Shown in pieces: positions 62,201-64,000 of a stretch of 64,000 nt of DNA. The notes under the pieces were generated by a model. That model was not told the origin of the DNA, searched no databases, and saw only the letters and a list, made by a program, of their open reading frames with translations. The stretch comes from Chondrosia reniformis (taxonomy: Eukaryota; Porifera; Demospongiae; Chondrillida; Chondrillidae). Numbering within the stretch: the first letter of the stretch is position 1; every line of letters starts with the position of its first letter. The position numbers and the translations under genes are program-made. The stretch lies in contig OX359197.1 in the NCBI GenBank assembly GCA_947172415.1, positions 2,356,001 to 2,420,000 on the forward strand, read 5' to 3'.

Positions 62201-64000
62201 ACACCAGCCGGCTTGATCTGGCTACTACGACTTGGCCAATGATGAAAATGAGATATATATATATATGTCTATATAGATAGCTTGATGATGTTGCTCATAG
62301 CTGGTAACATGTATTGTTTACGATTCAGCTCTATTCAGCACTTCTGATTGAGTTGGATGAGGATTGGGTGTTCTCTAAAGATGATGTTACAATTCTGAGA
62401 AGTATTGGCTGTGGTAACTTTGGTGAAATACAGTTAGCACTTATTCCACATGACATTCAGCATACAAGAGCACAAAAACATTTCAAGATGAGTGAGAAGA
62501 ATAACCCAACACTAAGTTCTAACTTCGTAATTGTGAAAAGACTTAAAGGTATTATATTCCAAGTATGCATTATGTAAAATAGTTTATCGGTTAAAACAAA
62601 TGGCTGTTTCTTTTGGATGGTTCCACTCTATCGATAATTTTGAATGTCTAAAGATGCAGCTTTCTGTTTTCTGTTCCATCAGACATTTCGACCTTGGGGG
62701 TCTTCTTCAGCAACTCCCAGGGTTGAAACGTCCGACTGAACAGAGAATAGAAAGGTGCATCTTTAGACGCTTAAAATTATTACCCAAAAGATAAGTTTTA
62801 TGCAGTTAGAAGAAATCCTTATTCTATTATTATTTAATGACTGTGTATAATGCTTTTCATAAATTTATCTCTTAATCTACATAACTATATTGTGTATTTA
62901 TAGATTCAGGAACCTCAATAGAAGCTCAAATGGCATTTGCAAAAGAATTTAGGATCATGCAGAGAGCATGCAATGGAGACTGTCCCAACATAGTGCACAT
63001 TCTTGGATGCATTATATGTGAAGACCTTGCAATAGTTTTAGAGTACATTCCATTGGGTGACTTACGGCGTATGTTGAGAAAATGGAAAGGATTGGTAAGG
63101 TCTCCTGCTATTTACATATGACCATATTATGCACATTAATGTATTAATATGTAAAATACTATAGAGTATGCCAACTTCCGAGGAAAACAATCAACTAAAA
63201 AGGGAACCACCGTCAACTGTGAAATATGATAATGAGGTAGATCCAGCAACGACAAATGCATGCATTTCAGGCCAGCAAGATGTTTACTTTAGAAAGGAAG
63301 TTGCAGACATTTCTTATCAAGCATTATCCATTGACAATGATGACTTGATTTCCTTTGCCTACCAGATAGCGTCTGGAATGGTTAGCCACAATATATCTAT
63401 ACCTTTTAAATTTAAATAGAAATCAAGAATTATTACAATTTGTTCAATTATATATAGGAGTATCTCTCAGGTCTTAACATCATACATCGTGATTTGGCAT
63501 GCAGAAATGTTCTTGTGGCTTATGAAAATTTATTGAAGATAACAGATTTTGGGTTGTCTAGGGAAAGTGAAGCCGAATATGCATCCTCATCCACTGCAGG
63601 TATGCCAATGAGATGGCTGGCACCAGAGTGTCTCACTGAGAGGAAATACTCTGAGAAATCAGATGTGTGAGTCGCATGTTTATATGTATTTTAAGTAGAA
63701 TATTTTGTTGGACATATGCATCTTTTTGTTATATTACACCTAGAATAATAAATTCATGTACATGAATCCAAGATTAGTTTGAAAATAAAAGCAATATATA
63801 CAAGTTACAAATACCTTAGAATACCATCTAATATAATATAAAAAATTCATATGGTTGATTATAATTAATGCAATATGTTTGAATAGGCCTGTGTGGCTAG
63901 GTAGGTTTTTCATGTAGCTAATCATTCGTCTCTAGCCTGAACATTTTATCAATTTTTTTTAATATTCCAACTTTTCGAAATCTATACAGGGATCATCATC
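50274..64000 (+). CDS. Receptor tyrosine kinase, mosaic ectodomain (runs off right edge)
   Basis: Exons: 50274-50361 (signal peptide MRVLTIISFPVMFALIYV...), 52804-53169 (Ig), 54126-54251 (LDLa, CPSGMYNCMM...SDESESVC), 55977-56324 (Ig), 56419-56757 (Ig-like), 57368-57679 (SRCR, DVQVFYNGVWINVC), 58204-58395 plus 58679-58765 (FN3), 59373-59570 plus 59658-59756 (FN3), 61730-61862 (membrane helix SLTGLLVFALLIIILSVTVL), 61977-62022, 62329-62548 (Gly loop GCGNFGEI; VIVK lysine), 62904-63094, 63165-63380 (kinase insert, then YQIASGM), 63458-63666 (HRDLACRN, DFG, APE). Every junction keeps frame, and ectodomain exons are all phase 1-1. About 1,056 residues lie inside the window; the kinase C-lobe continues outside. 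The ligand is unknown. HRDLACRN and DFG argue for an active kinase. The exon 5 acceptor was placed at 56418 because the earlier AG leads to a stop. Sponges have expanded RTK sets of this style. Confidence 0.88.
51060..51900 (-). pseudogene. Retroelement-like remnant of unknown family
   Basis: The minus-strand block GASARLSALPIEEHGFSLSK, then FRDALCLRYRWNISN and a cysteine pair, resembles a conserved C-terminal segment seen in multicopy invertebrate element proteins. It is broken, with no adjacent catalytic domain recognised. It lies in the first intron of the receptor kinase. Confidence 0.4.
53430..53655. ncRNA. Two facing hammerhead-like cores in a stem repeat
   Basis: The minus core 53485-53458 reads CTGATAA, AGACC/GGGT, GAAAC, GTC. 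The plus core 53582-53611 reads TTGATAA, AGATC/GGTC, GAAAC, GTTC. The second is enclosed by TTCATATGAACATCAGCAAC (53531) and its near inverse (53633-53652), an outer stem. Both cores deviate at one or two conserved positions. Confidence 0.4.
53950..54005 (+). ncRNA. Hammerhead-like core
   Basis: Core 53963-53992 reads CTGATGA, AGACC-CCCCA-GGTT, GAAAC, GGCC. CUGAUGA and GAAAC are intact; the cleavage triplet is unclear. Confidence 0.4.
54343..55925 (-). mobile_element. Penelope-like element with inverted terminal arms and GIY-YIG endonuclease
   Basis: Minus-strand coding: reverse-transcriptase tail (55496-55310: KLTFLVVLITRGVDKLST, YRKATHTDQYIHFTSNH) and a GIY-YIG endonuclease (54960-54700: GVVYQIPCNKVYIGERGRPL, RISEHKRAVATGDV). 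The reverse-transcriptase core upstream is missing. Arms 54343-54655 and 55608-55925 are inverse copies; each contains a degenerate hammerhead-like core (CTGACAA...GGCAAAACGTT). It lies in the intron between the LDLa and second Ig exons of the receptor kinase. Dead copy. Confidence 0.8.
58815..59010 (+). repeat. Dispersed repeat, copy 2
   Basis: Homologous to 15058-15240: GGCCAAAAAATGGCCACCCC, CAATTAACACCTAATAAATC and GTGTTTCAATGTTCTACAA in the same order. It lies in a receptor kinase intron. Confidence 0.6.
60337..60850. mobile_element. Foldback element in receptor kinase intron
   Basis: Arms 60337-60482 and 60700-60850 are inverse and imperfect (GATTTCATGAAGCTGAAG at one end, CTTCAGCTTCATGAAATC at the other). 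The 217-bp centre has no coding sense. Confidence 0.75.
62645..62832 (-). ncRNA. Stem repeat with hammerhead-like core in kinase intron
   Basis: The minus core 62710-62682 reads CTGAAGA, AGACCCCCAAGGTC, GAAAT, GTC. An outer stem of about 27 bp is formed by AAAGATGCAGCTTTCTGTTT (62650) and the near inverse at 62738-62766. The tail at 62788-62832 matches 23436-23481. It sits between two exons of the kinase N-lobe. Confidence 0.5.

Overview
The window is AT-rich invertebrate nuclear DNA: genes split by mostly short GT-AG introns, and dense mobile elements. The gene set points to a demosponge, possibly an Amphimedon-type genome. It holds a DEATH-NACHT-LRR immune receptor, a mosaic receptor tyrosine kinase, and two conserved metabolic genes. 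The species call is inference; no search could be run.

Layout: 1-1524 is a decayed Ulp1-type peptidase/PHD-finger gene entering from the left, followed by tandem-repeat arrays. 2972-14423 (+) is an NLR receptor gene whose LRR introns hold a Penelope-like element, a Tigger-type deletion derivative and hammerhead-like repeats. 15380-21050 has no complete gene: small inverted-repeat elements, a very large AAT/ATT hairpin, an orphan signal-peptide exon (16796-16865) and an internally inverted LINE copy. 34078-21323 (-) is the pyridoxal-phosphate homeostasis gene PLPBP. Its first intron holds two near-complete DNA transposons: an ISL2EU-type element with THAP-DDE and YqaJ/SWIM/PHD genes, and a pogo-type element with about 400-bp terminal inverted repeats. 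34156-45107 (+) is xylulokinase XYLB, head-to-head with PLPBP at only 77 bp. Its large fourth intron holds a LINE, a fossil Gypsy-type fragment and small elements. 45600-47404 is a decayed piggyBac. 50274 to beyond the right edge (+) is a receptor tyrosine kinase with Ig, LDLa, Ig, Ig, SRCR, FN3 and FN3 ectodomain modules, one membrane helix and a split kinase domain.

The most unusual layer is a set of hammerhead-ribozyme-like cores, about ten in the window, in two repeat families. One belongs to Penelope-like element ends. The other sits in compact repeats with a long outer stem. A second theme is that four unrelated mobile-element genes each carry a PHD-like zinc finger. Exon models were built by hand from splice signals and phase continuity; XYLB, PLPBP and the RTK close in frame across every junction, while the NLR model has one junction that does not.
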